DNA of 64,000 nucleotides from Sphingobium sufflavum. Lineage in GTDB: Bacteria > Pseudomonadota > Alphaproteobacteria > Sphingomonadales > Sphingomonadaceae. The notes under the pieces were generated by a model. That model did no database searches and was not told where the DNA came from. It worked only from the letters and a program-made list of their open reading frames with translations. The stretch covers positions 154,595-218,594 of the forward strand of contig NZ_JAJSSH010000009.1 of NCBI RefSeq assembly GCF_021403115.1, written 5' to 3'. Below, one piece after another: positions 8,618 through 16,926 of this stretch. The position numbers and the translations under genes are program-made. How positions within the stretch are numbered: position 1 is the first letter of the stretch; every line of letters starts with the position of its first letter.

Positions 8618-9343
8618 TCAGCCCAGCAGCCGATCCTGCAACCACAGGATCGACGGATAGGCGCAGATCCAGATCCAGAAAAACCGGTTGAGGCCGAACA
8701 GGCAGGCGTTCGCGCCATGGAACAACGCCGCCATCGCCAATCCCGCCAGCAGCGTGGGATAGGACAGAAAGCTCAGCGGAAAGATCAGCTCGAACGCCAT
8801 CACCGCCCATCCCGCCCAGAACAGCAGGCGGGGATGCCCGGCCCATCGGCGGACATTCTCCCCCGCAGGATAAGCGGAAAAGCCGAACACATCCCGCAAC
8901 GCCCGCCCGCTGCGCCAGTCCGGGTTCATGACCTTCACCCACCCCGCCATGAAATAGGACAGCAGCAGTTGCAGGCCCAGATAGCCAAAGGCCATCTCCC
9001 GCCAGCGCGCATCGGGCAGCGCATGGGCGCCGGTGACGCAGCACAGGATCAGCAGGCTCATCTTGTCCGCCCCGCCATTATAGGGGCCGTTGAAAAAGGG
9101 CAAAATGAAGAGGTGGTTCACCACCAGCGCCACCAGCAACACCCCCGCCAGCGCGCCCGGCACGCCAACCCCCATCATCGCGCCCGCCGACACCGCCAGC
9201 AACGCCAGCGACAGGATCAGGCGCGGGACGAACAACAACCTCTCGTGCAGGCGCGCGGCGGGGCGCAGATGCTCCAGGCTCTGCTGGATGAACGCCATCG
9301 CCATCATCGCACAGCTCAGCGTCAGGGCATGGTCCAGCGTCAT
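8618..9343 (-). CDS. HTTM-domain membrane protein
   Basis: A 241-residue polytopic membrane protein with five or six hydrophobic helices. The pattern SLEHLRP, FFNGPYNGGADKMSLLI, FMAGWVKVMNPDW and the final FFWIWICAYPSILWLQ resembles the HTTM (vitamin K-dependent gamma-carboxylase-like) family. Its start overlaps the stop of the upstream minus-strand gene by four bases (ATGA), so the two are translationally coupled. The function of bacterial stand-alone HTTM proteins is not established. Confidence 0.7.
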   Translation of the reverse strand: MTLDHALTLSCAMMAMAFIQQSLEHLRPAARLHERLLFVPRLILSLALLAVSAGAMMGVGVPGALAGVLLVALVVNHLFILPFFNGPYNGGADKMSLLILCCVTGAHALPDARWREMAFGYLGLQLLLSYFMAGWVKVMNPDWRSGRALRDVFGFSAYPAGENVRRWAGHPRLLFWAGWAVMAFELIFPLSFLSYPTLLAGLAMAALFHGANACLFGLNRFFWIWICAYPSILWLQDRLLG

Positions 9344-9810
9344 CGCGTGACCAGTCCGGCCATCGGACGCGCGCCGGAGAGATAGACGATCTCGCTCGCC
9401 CCCTCCTCCGCCCCACCCGCACAGCGAACGAGGCGCAGCCGGATTTGCAGATAGCCGCCCGGATCACAGCCCCCCTCCCGGTCCAGATGCCGCGCCACGC
9501 GCAACATCAGCTCCAGCTCGCTGGGACCGGCGGCCTCCACCGTGGGCGCGCGCATGATCCGCTCCGCCAGGCTGACCAGGAACAGGCTCTCGTTCCACTG
9601 CGGATTCCACAGCAACCGGCGCAGCATGACCCCCGGCGTCAGCACGGCGGGGCGCGGCCGAAACTCCCGCCACGGCCCGGCCTCCTCTCCCGGCGCGGCC
9701 AACAGGGCATAGTCCACGCGCGGACTGGCCGTCACCGCGTCGAAAAAGCGCCAGGACGGCATCAGCGCGGGCAACAACAGGCGCAGGCCCGTCAACGGGG
9801 AGGATGCCAT
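9340..9810 (-). CDS. Hypothetical partner of HTTM protein
   Basis: An unrecognised 156-residue soluble protein, start ATG 9810, whose last codons overlap the HTTM gene by four bases. It has no signal peptide or membrane helix. It contains WNPQWNESLFLVSLAERIM and several Arg/Leu-rich stretches towards the C-terminus. Two-gene units of a small soluble protein plus an HTTM protein suggest a joint function, but this is inference from coupling alone. The 366 bases upstream (9811-10176) contain no further supported gene. Confidence 0.65.
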   Translation of the reverse strand: MASSPLTGLRLLLPALMPSWRFFDAVTASPRVDYALLAAPGEEAGPWREFRPRPAVLTPGVMLRRLLWNPQWNESLFLVSLAERIMRAPTVEAAGPSELELMLRVARHLDREGGCDPGGYLQIRLRLVRCAGGAEEGASEIVYLSGARPMAGLVTR

Positions 9811-10176
9811 GCGCGGTGCCTTTCTTCGCTCATGATCGTCGGGACCACAACTCTGGAGCCAGATCGCCGGGGCAAGTCAACCGCTTGTAGAGCACAAGCC
9901 CCCGACGGCAGGTCATGATTTTCGGCGATCCGCACGGCCCCCGCGTCATGTCCGCCACGCTGGCTTCCCGCCCCCCCCATCCGTCACCCCGAATGACGGG
10001 ATATGTCCGTCTTCAGGAGCAGGACGCCGAAGCTCCCGTCTCGCTTCACCCCCTGTTTTCGCGGTCATGCTGTCCTCGCGATGACGAATTGGGTGGATAG
10101 AGGCCTGACGGCCGGGGATTGCGCCGGGCGCATGGCGCGGCCACATGTTTCCGCAACGTTCCAAGGGAAGGAGGCC

Positions 10177-10581
10177 ATGATGTCGATGAACTATGGGATG
10201 ATGGGATCGAACGACGTGGCAAAAGCGCGTCCCTGTTAGGATGCCCTGTTGCCCTGTTGCCCGTGATCGGCGGAACGATTTTGGCGGATTTCATGCCGCA
10301 CGGCTTGCGCTGCCAAATGCGCGATGGCGGGCGCATCTGGGTTGCCCGACCTCTTAATCCGGAAGCGGCGGTGCCGGGCCATGGCGCCATGGCCCGGCCT
10401 TTTGTGCGAGAGTGAGGCTGAAATCTGCGCCGCCCATGCCGCAGCGTTCGCGAACGGCGGCCATAACGAAGGCGATCCCGGCCCGCGTCCGCAGCAATAT
10501 GGCCCTAATGCTTACGGTGCCTATGCGCGCGATCTGGACGGCAACATGATGCGCTTCGTGTCTTTCGGTGAGCCGTCTTAA
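10177..10581 (+). pseudogene. VOC/glyoxalase-family gene with two frameshifts
   Basis: The reading begins after a good GGGAAGGAGG site at ATG 10177 (MMSMNYGMMGSNDVAKAR), hits a stop at about 10237, resumes in another frame with ALLPVIGGTILADFMPHGL and GGRIWVARPLNPEAAVPG up to about 10380, then returns to the first frame with LLCESEAEICAAHAAAFANG and ends GAYARDLDGNMMRFVSFGEPS at 10581. Joined together these make one typical small vicinal-oxygen-chelate protein of about 130 residues. At least two indels separate the pieces, so no full product can be made. Confidence 0.8.
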
Positions 10582-10603
10582 ATCCTGTCATGGAGGCGGG
10601 TTT

Positions 10604-10623
10604 GAGGGGTTGGCAGACCCCTC
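10604..10623. terminator. Hairpin after VOC pseudogene
   Basis: GAGGGGT and ACCCCTC form a perfect seven-base-pair stem around a six-base loop, 22 bases past the pseudogene stop. A short T/C-rich run follows. It could be the old terminator of the VOC gene. The sequence from 10624 to 10906 has no other feature I can support. Confidence 0.45.
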
Positions 10624-10906
10624 GGATTTCCCTTTTCAGGACAGACCGGCGCTCAGGCGTTTCCCGGCATCCTTCGCGGACGGTCGCAACGCAAAACGTC
10701 AGGCATGACCGGCTATGGTTGGCTTGCCACCCGCCACGCGCACCCCGCCGAACGCCGAACGACGCACAACACCCGCATCCAGCGACCCTATCGCGCGCAA
10801 AACAGGCACAAAGCTGGCGCAACCTTGCCCCGTTTCGACCATATTGGTCCCAAAACCGCGCCATGGCTTAGCAGCTTCCTAACATTTCCCCTGTACCCGC
10901 GAAGGC

Positions 10907-12109
10907 ATGAAGCAGGAGCCGGTCGATCATTGGACGCAAGCGGGCGCGACGCCGGCGCAGGGCGCCGCCATGCCCCCCGCCTCCCTGTCCGCTCCCTCTC
11001 CCCCCCCTCCCGCCGACCCCGTGTCTCCCGCTCCCTGTCCATGGGCGGAGGCGAACAGCTTCTACGAACCCGCCATGCTCCATGCCGCGCTGGCGCAGTT
11101 CGATCCGGCGGGGCAGGTTCGCCGGCTCGATGTGACGGAGGATAGCGGCGATGGCGGCGAAGCCACGCTGTTGGCCCGGCTGCCCGTCGCCGCGGCCACG
11201 CGCCATGGCCGTTATCCGGCGCGGCATGTCGCCAACTGGGTCCATCCCCATTGCTATTATGGCGCGCCGCTGCTGCGCGCCGGGCGGGAGGAGGATGGCT
11301 GGCGCGGCCTGCTCGCGCAACTGGACGCGGCCGACTGGTCGGGGGATTTCCTGCACCTGCGGCTGGTCGATGGCGATGGACCGGCGGTTCGTGCGCTGGC
11401 CGCGCTGTGCGCCGCGCAGGGCCGGACCATCGTCGAGATCGAACGTTATGAGCGCGCCCTGCTGCGCAGCCCCCTCTCGGCGGAGGATTATTGGACGCAG
11501 AATGTCCGGTCCAAGAAGCGCAAGGAATTGCGCCGCCAGCAGAACCGGCTGGCCGAATGTGGCCGCATCGAACGGCGGGTGCTGACCGATGCGGCGGACC
11601 TGTCGCCATGGTGCGACGCCTTCCTCGCGCTGGAGGCGCTGGGGTGGAAGGGGGCGGAGGGCACGGCGCTGACCGCCGATCCGGCCAATGCGCGATTCTT
11701 CCGGCAGGCGTGCGCCGACGCTTTTGCCACGGGCGGGCTCGACATGCTGCGCATCGACTGCGACGGGCGGGCCATCGCCATGCTGGTCAATTTCGTCGGC
11801 GGCGGCGGGGGTTTCTCGTTCAAGATCGCCAATGATCCCGCCTTTGCCCGCTATTCGCCGGGCGTGCTGGTGGAGATGGACAATCTCGCCCGCGTGCTGG
11901 ACGACCGGCGCACGCCCTGGATGGACAGTTGCGCCATGCCCGGCCACCCGATGATCGACAGCCTGTGGGCGGAACGGCGCGCGATCGTGCAATATCGCGT
12001 CGCGCTGCACCGGCCGGGGCTGCGCGGGCTACGGGGTCGGGTAACTCGTTACGCTATCGACACAATAGAGGCACTGGCCGCCCGCGCGCGGCACCGGAGG
12101 AGCGCATGA
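10907..12109 (+). CDS. GNAT/FemAB-like N-acyltransferase
   Basis: A 400-residue protein of the BioF2-like/CelD acyltransferase group (Acetyltransf_6 type). The signature NVRSKKRKELRRQQNRL at about residues 200-216 and the following GWKGAEGTAL, FSFKIANDPAFARYSPGVLVE and WMDSCAMPGHPMIDSLW are typical of that fold. The first 45 residues are a low-complexity Pro/Ala/Ser stretch and may be a mis-set start; a later in-frame ATG at 10970 gives a shorter protein. It overlaps the next gene by four bases (ATGA). The acyl acceptor is unknown. Confidence 0.8.
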   Translation: MKQEPVDHWTQAGATPAQGAAMPPASLSAPSPPPPADPVSPAPCPWAEANSFYEPAMLHAALAQFDPAGQVRRLDVTEDSGDGGEATLLARLPVAAATRHGRYPARHVANWVHPHCYYGAPLLRAGREEDGWRGLLAQLDAADWSGDFLHLRLVDGDGPAVRALAALCAAQGRTIVEIERYERALLRSPLSAEDYWTQNVRSKKRKELRRQQNRLAECGRIERRVLTDAADLSPWCDAFLALEALGWKGAEGTALTADPANARFFRQACADAFATGGLDMLRIDCDGRAIAMLVNFVGGGGGFSFKIANDPAFARYSPGVLVEMDNLARVLDDRRTPWMDSCAMPGHPMIDSLWAERRAIVQYRVALHRPGLRGLRGRVTRYAIDTIEALAARARHRRSA

Positions 12110-13005
12110 CCACCCTGTTGGATTCCCCCGCGGGGGCCGCCGTCGAAAACACCCGTTCGGTTGGTCATCCTGTAACTTTCGCCCCCGCCGCCCTGGCCGC
12201 CTTCGCCGCCGCCTACCCCGATTTTCCTGCCCCGCTGACCCATGGGCTGGCCGATCATCCGCTGCTGACCGTGGACGCCATCGCCGCGCTGGCCGACCGG
12301 CTGCCGGGCGCGCAGGTCGAGTACAATCCAGGCAAATTGCCGCTGAGCATCACGGCGGAGGACACCCCCCGCCCCACCCTCTCTATCGCCCAGACCATCC
12401 GCACCATCGGCGACAACGGGTCATGGATGGTGCTCAAGAATGTCGAGAGCGACCCCGCCTACGCCGCCCTGCTGGACGCGGCCCTAGAACCGCTGCGCGC
12501 CGTGGTGGAGTCCCGCACCGGCCCGATGGCGCACCGCGAGGCGTTCATCTTCCTGACCTCACCGGGCAGCGTGACCCCGTTCCATATGGACCCGGAGCAT
12601 AATATCCTGCTCCAGATCGCAGGTGGCAAGGTGATGACGGTCTTCCCGGCGGGCGACACCATGCTGGTCCCGGCGGAAAAGAGCGAGGGCTTCGCGCTGG
12701 GCGCGCACCGCAATCTGGTGTGGGACGAGGTGTTCCGGGACAGGGGCACCGCCGTCCCGCTGGAGCCAGGCGACGCAATACTGGTGCCGGTCAAAGCGCC
12801 CCATTTCGTGCACAATGGCGACCGCGTCTCGATCAGCTTCTCCATCACATGGCGGTCGGAACGCAGTGTGGCGGAGGGGGAATTGCACAGCTTCAACCGC
12901 CTGCTCCGCGCGTGCGGCCTGCCGCTGGTGCGCGTGTCCGCGCGGCCGGAGCGGCAGAAACTGGCGCGGCTGGGTTATCGGCTGATGCGGCGGCTGGTGG
13001 CCTGA
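12106..13005 (+). CDS. JmjC/cupin-like oxygenase
   Basis: A 299-residue cupin-like protein resembling JmjC-type Fe(II)/2-oxoglutarate hydroxylases. The metal triad is visible: FHMDPEHN gives His160 and Asp162, and APHFVHNGD gives His233 (or His236) in a double-stranded beta-helix that includes LLQIAGGKVMTVFP and LEPGDAILVP. The start ATG 12106 overlaps the upstream acyltransferase stop by four bases with GGAGGAGC as a ribosome site, so the two are coupled. Substrate unknown; hydroxylation of an acyl chain or a protein are both possible. Confidence 0.78.
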   Translation: MTTLLDSPAGAAVENTRSVGHPVTFAPAALAAFAAAYPDFPAPLTHGLADHPLLTVDAIAALADRLPGAQVEYNPGKLPLSITAEDTPRPTLSIAQTIRTIGDNGSWMVLKNVESDPAYAALLDAALEPLRAVVESRTGPMAHREAFIFLTSPGSVTPFHMDPEHNILLQIAGGKVMTVFPAGDTMLVPAEKSEGFALGAHRNLVWDEVFRDRGTAVPLEPGDAILVPVKAPHFVHNGDRVSISFSITWRSERSVAEGELHSFNRLLRACGLPLVRVSARPERQKLARLGYRLMRRLVA

Positions 13006-13009
13006 TCGC

Positions 13010-14080
13010 TCAGCGCCGCAACAGCCGCCGCAGCCAATATTCCGCTTCCAGCGCCGGGCTGAACCGTTCCAGCCTCCACCATTCCAGCACCTCGGCCCCG
13101 GTGGACAGCGACTGCTTGTAACGGTCTTTGCCCGCCAGCAGCGAATAGAGGTCATGACCCCGCTCCGCATAATGGCCGATGGCGGCGGCATGCGCCATGA
13201 GCCCCGGCTTGGCCTTGGCGGTGGGCGGTTCGGCAAAGGCGGACTGATAGTTCATCGCCCGCCCACCCGCCAGGAGGGTGACGAGATAGCCCAGCAGAAC
13301 CTCACCCGCGGCGATGCGCAGCAACTCCACCGATCCATCTACGCGGCCCGTGCGGACGATCTCCGCCGCAAAGGCGCGGAAGCTCGCATGGTCCCACGCA
13401 TTATCGGCGTGACGCCCACTGTTGAGCGCCTCCATCTCCGCCAGCCATGCCGTGGCAGTGGCGTCGTCGGGCGCGATCTCGACGCGAGCAACACCGGCAT
13501 AGTCCTTTGCCGACCGCCTGATCTGGTTACGGCTATTGGCGGACAGGAGAGAGAGGTAGTCACCACCCGCAACCCGCACCGCGTTCAGATCCACATGATA
13601 GGCAGGCGAACTGTCGAGCAGGATGCGGCGGCGCGCCGGGATCGCTGCCACCAGCGGATCGCCGGAGACCACACCGGAGAGGCGGATCGCGCGCCAGTCG
13701 CCCCGCTGATCGAGCGCGGTGGCGATGGCGGTGGCAACCGCTTCCTCCTGCCCCTGACGACAGAGCGGCGCATTATATTCGATGAAAGCGCGGTCGGCAT
13801 CGGCGTCGCCCGCCTCGTTCAGGCGCAGGGTGGCGACACGGCCCAGCAGCCGCCTATCCCGCGACCGCCCGATCAGCGCGAGGGCTACTTCAGCGCCCGC
13901 AGCATCCCGTACCGCCAGCAGCACGGGACGCGCGCCGGTCGCGCGCAACCAACTGCCGATCCATGTCCAGCCGGTGAAGATATTCGGCGCGGCCTGCGCC
14001 TCCAGCGCGCTCCAGCGCAGTTCGAGCTTAGGTAGGCCCGGCAGCGGCTCAAAACGGACGGTTAGCGCGGCGGACCCCAT
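13010..14080 (-). CDS. Second GNAT/FemAB-like N-acyltransferase
   Basis: A 356-residue member of the same acyltransferase group as the gene at 10907, but on the opposite strand and ending only four bases from the JmjC-like gene. Visible marks are IFTGWTWIGSWL, LSANSRNQIRRSAKDY (the basic helix of Acetyltransf_6 proteins), GYLVTLLAGGRAMNYQSAF and GHDLYSLLAGKDRYKQSL. The last motif, KDRYKQSLS, is the usual end of the fold. Its closeness to a second family member and an oxygenase suggests one modification pathway. Confidence 0.82.
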   Translation of the reverse strand: MGSAALTVRFEPLPGLPKLELRWSALEAQAAPNIFTGWTWIGSWLRATGARPVLLAVRDAAGAEVALALIGRSRDRRLLGRVATLRLNEAGDADADRAFIEYNAPLCRQGQEEAVATAIATALDQRGDWRAIRLSGVVSGDPLVAAIPARRRILLDSSPAYHVDLNAVRVAGGDYLSLLSANSRNQIRRSAKDYAGVARVEIAPDDATATAWLAEMEALNSGRHADNAWDHASFRAFAAEIVRTGRVDGSVELLRIAAGEVLLGYLVTLLAGGRAMNYQSAFAEPPTAKAKPGLMAHAAAIGHYAERGHDLYSLLAGKDRYKQSLSTGAEVLEWWRLERFSPALEAEYWLRRLLRR

Positions 14081-14126
14081 GGCACAGCGTCATGTGGCGC
14101 GGCGACGGGGGCGTCAAGCCCGCTCG

Positions 14127-15320
14127 TCAACCCGCCACGCACAGGCGGGCGTCGCTCCGCCGCTCGACCGCGACGGAAACGCCCAGCAGCATGAGGCCGC
14201 CCAGCGCCAGCAGGCTGCCCACCCAGCCGGTCGAGGTCCAGCCATAGCCCGCCGCAATCGCCAGTCCACCCAGCCATGGGCCGAGCGCATTCGCGAAGTT
14301 GAAGGCGCTGTGATGCAGCGCCGCAGCCAGTGTCTGCGCATCGCCCGCGACATCCATTAGTCGAATTTGCAGGATGACGCCAAAGCCACCGCCAAAACCG
14401 ATCATCAGGACCGACAGCGACAAGGTGCCGATATTGCCCGCCATCGCCGGATAAAGGGCGAGCGACACCGCACTCCACAGGATCATGCCGGCCGCGGTCG
14501 GCAGCATGGCCCGGTCGGCCGCCCATCCCGCGAACAAATTGCCCAGCGTCAGGCCCAGCCCGAAAATGCCCAGCACCAGCGGCAGCAACGCTGGTGAAAC
14601 ATGCGTCACCTCCAGCATGGTGGACGCAACATAGGTATAGACGGCGAACAGCCCACCGAAACCGATCGCGCCGGTGGCGAGCGTCAGCCACACCTGCTTA
14701 CGCCGCAGTGCGCCCAGTTCCCGCAACGGGCTGGCCCCTGCTGCCGCGCGATCCTGCGGCGCGAACCGCCAGACCATAGCAGCGGTGAGCAGCGCCAGCA
14801 CCGCGACGACGCCGAAACCCCAGCGCCAACCGATAGCCTGCCCCAGCGCATTAGCGAAGGGTACACCGATGATCGTCGCGGTGGTCAATCCCGCCATGAC
14901 CCGTGACACCGCCTGCGTACGACGGTTGGGCGGCACCAGCCCCGCCGCGACCAGGGCCGAGACACCAAAATAGGCACCATGTGGCACGCCGCTCAGGAAT
15001 CGGAACAGCAGCATCCAATGATAGTCCGGCGCGAGCGCACTCAGCCCATTGGCGACCGCGAACATCGCCATCAGGCCGATCAAGAGAGTGCGGCGCGGCA
15101 CTTTCGCGGCCAGCACCGCGATGATCGGCGCGCCGACCACCACGCCCAGCGCATAGGCGCTGATGACGTGCCCCGCCGTGGGCGCGTCTATGCCCAGGCT
15201 TGACGCGAAATAGGGCAACAGGCTCATGGTCGCGAACTCGGTCGTGCCAATGGCGAAGCCGCCCATAGCGAGGGCCAGCATCACGAGACCGGGATGCACG
15301 GTGCGAGGGGATTCGGGCAA
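14127..15320 (-). CDS. MFS transporter (DHA1 type)
   Basis: A 397-residue, 12-helix major facilitator, probably a proton-driven exporter of sugars or drugs (AraJ/SotB-like). It starts with GFAIGTTEFATMSLLPYFA (the TEF motif of that group), has motif A-like AAKVPRRTLLIG and RFLSGVPHGAYFGV. No ATG opens the frame: TTG 15320, GTG 15299 and ATG 15281 are all possible, and the last would trim 13 residues before helix 1. It stands alone between the acyltransferase and the Pr6Pr gene. Confidence 0.88.
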   Translation of the reverse strand: MPESPRTVHPGLVMLALAMGGFAIGTTEFATMSLLPYFASSLGIDAPTAGHVISAYALGVVVGAPIIAVLAAKVPRRTLLIGLMAMFAVANGLSALAPDYHWMLLFRFLSGVPHGAYFGVSALVAAGLVPPNRRTQAVSRVMAGLTTATIIGVPFANALGQAIGWRWGFGVVAVLALLTAAMVWRFAPQDRAAAGASPLRELGALRRKQVWLTLATGAIGFGGLFAVYTYVASTMLEVTHVSPALLPLVLGIFGLGLTLGNLFAGWAADRAMLPTAAGMILWSAVSLALYPAMAGNIGTLSLSVLMIGFGGGFGVILQIRLMDVAGDAQTLAAALHHSAFNFANALGPWLGGLAIAAGYGWTSTGWVGSLLALGGLMLLGVSVAVERRSDARLCVAG

Positions 15321-15423
15321 GAGCGTCTCGGTAAACAGGAGGAAGCAAGTACAGCAAATAGGGACACCGGCTCACTGTCGCTAATGCCTTTTGCCTCTTC
15401 GCAGTTGCGAAAACTGCATGTGG

Positions 15424-16032
15424 TCAGCGGATGCGACTCAACCGCTGATCGAGCCAGAGCAGAAGATGGCCAGCACTTACAAACCCCGCCGCCATCACGA
15501 CGGCATGGACGGCCACATGCGTCCAGCCATGGGCGGGGAAATCGAGGAAGGGGTAAGCGAAACGCCCCTCTACAGCGCCGCGCACCAGAGCATAAGCGAA
15601 ATAGGCCAGCGGATAGAGCGTCCACAGCCATGGGTCACGCCGGGTCAGGCCGCCCTTGGGCGCGGCGACCAGCCAACCGAGCGGCGCCAGGACAGGCGTT
15701 GCCTTGTGCAACAGCCCGTCCGCGATCAACGCGCCTCCCCTCAGCGGGTGGAGACCCGTGAGCAGCAGCGCATAGACAATGCCAACCAGCAGGATCGCGA
15801 GAGTGATTCCGCCCAGCCGTCCCGGCGTGGCGATGTCCCTGCGTCCCAACGCCAGCGCCCCAAACAGGATGGCCAGCAGCAGATTGGTGACGATCGTGAA
15901 GAAATGCACCAATATCCACAGCGTCGCGGGCACGGACTGTTCGACCGCCAACGTGGCCGCAAACTGCACGGCCAGCCCGGCCCATGCGGTGAGCGAGACG
16001 ATCCCCGCGACGGCACCGGACACGCGCGGCAC
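15424..16032 (-). CDS. Pr6Pr family membrane protein
   Basis: A 202-residue protein with six membrane helices, matching the Pr6Pr (FAR-17a/AIG1-like) group by the pattern HFFTIVTNLLLAI, HPLRGGALIADGLLHKATPVL, WLVAAPKGGLTRRDPWLW and FLDFPAHGWTHVAVHAVVM. Starts with GTG 16032, one base after the stop of the upstream lipoprotein gene and behind GGGAATAGG, so it is translated with it. The function of bacterial members is unknown. Confidence 0.82.
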   Translation of the reverse strand: MPRVSGAVAGIVSLTAWAGLAVQFAATLAVEQSVPATLWILVHFFTIVTNLLLAILFGALALGRRDIATPGRLGGITLAILLVGIVYALLLTGLHPLRGGALIADGLLHKATPVLAPLGWLVAAPKGGLTRRDPWLWTLYPLAYFAYALVRGAVEGRFAYPFLDFPAHGWTHVAVHAVVMAAGFVSAGHLLLWLDQRLSRIR

Positions 16033-16033
16033 C

Positions 16034-16855
16034 CTATTCCCTTGCCGCGAAGAGACGTCGACCGAACCGCCGCCACAGCCAGACCAGCAGCCCCGCCAGC
16101 ACAGCCCAGGGCAGCAGCGTGATGAGGACTGTCAGGATAATGGCGAAACCCGCCACGATATTGGCCCAGCCATCCTTGATCGCGCCGATAATCGGCCCAT
16201 CGCTCAGACCCGGATCGACATTCCCGGAGACATAGGTGAAGGTCATCGGCGTACTGGCCAGCTTGAGGGCGGCCGTTTCGCGCACGGCCACCGATTGCCG
16301 TTTCTGGTCGGACAGGCCGTCCAACCGTGCCTGCAATTGTGTGCGCTCAGCGGCACTCAGACCCGGCCTGGCGGGTTGTTGCACGATGCGGCTGCGCTCT
16401 TGTTCCACGGCGGCGTTGTCCCGATCGACCGCTTCGACCTCCGCACCCGATTCCTCGCTGTCGATGCGTGCACCGGACAGCATGCCGCCGCGCTTCACCA
16501 CCGTCTCCACGCCCGTCTTGCCAAATCCGCGCGCGATCTCCGGGGCCAGCTTCATCTGAAGCGATGCCGTGATCGTGCGGTTGCGCTGCACCTGATAGTC
16601 CATGCCGGTGATCCGGCAGCGCGCAGGCGTCAGAACCTCGCACTGGGCGGCATGCTCTTCCTGCACCATCGCGAGCCGCTCCGCAGGCAGGCGAAAGCCA
16701 TATTGGTAGGTGAGCGACATACCAGGCACTCGTGTCACCGCGACATTGGGCATCAGGGCCTGCGTGTCGGCAAAGCCCTTCTCCTCGGCAGCCTCCGGCT
16801 TCCGCCCGCAAGCCGCCAGCAGCAACAGGGTCGTAGCCAACCATATCCGTCGCAT
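16034..16855 (-). CDS. DUF4349-like membrane lipoprotein
   Basis: A 273-residue envelope protein. The N-terminus has a lipobox (LLLLAACG, Cys about residue 16). The middle holds a coiled-coil-prone stretch (ERTQLQARLDGLSDQKRQS) and the C-terminus has one or two membrane helices (IILTVLITLLPWAVLAGLLVWLW) followed by a basic tail. This arrangement matches the DUF4349 family. It is the first gene of a two-gene unit with the Pr6Pr protein. Role unknown. Confidence 0.75.
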   Translation of the reverse strand: MRRIWLATTLLLLAACGRKPEAAEEKGFADTQALMPNVAVTRVPGMSLTYQYGFRLPAERLAMVQEEHAAQCEVLTPARCRITGMDYQVQRNRTITASLQMKLAPEIARGFGKTGVETVVKRGGMLSGARIDSEESGAEVEAVDRDNAAVEQERSRIVQQPARPGLSAAERTQLQARLDGLSDQKRQSVAVRETAALKLASTPMTFTYVSGNVDPGLSDGPIIGAIKDGWANIVAGFAIILTVLITLLPWAVLAGLLVWLWRRFGRRLFAARE

Positions 16856-16926
16856 CGCTTCTCCCGCCCGCTTCCATCGGCACGCCTTGTTCTTTCACGA
16901 CATTCCGACGAGCGCAACGAAAGACG

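Noticed and set aside
10590..10871. Plus-strand frame of 93 codons before the acyltransferase
   Set aside because: Arg/Pro/His-rich translation without ribosome site or domain; overlaps a hairpin.
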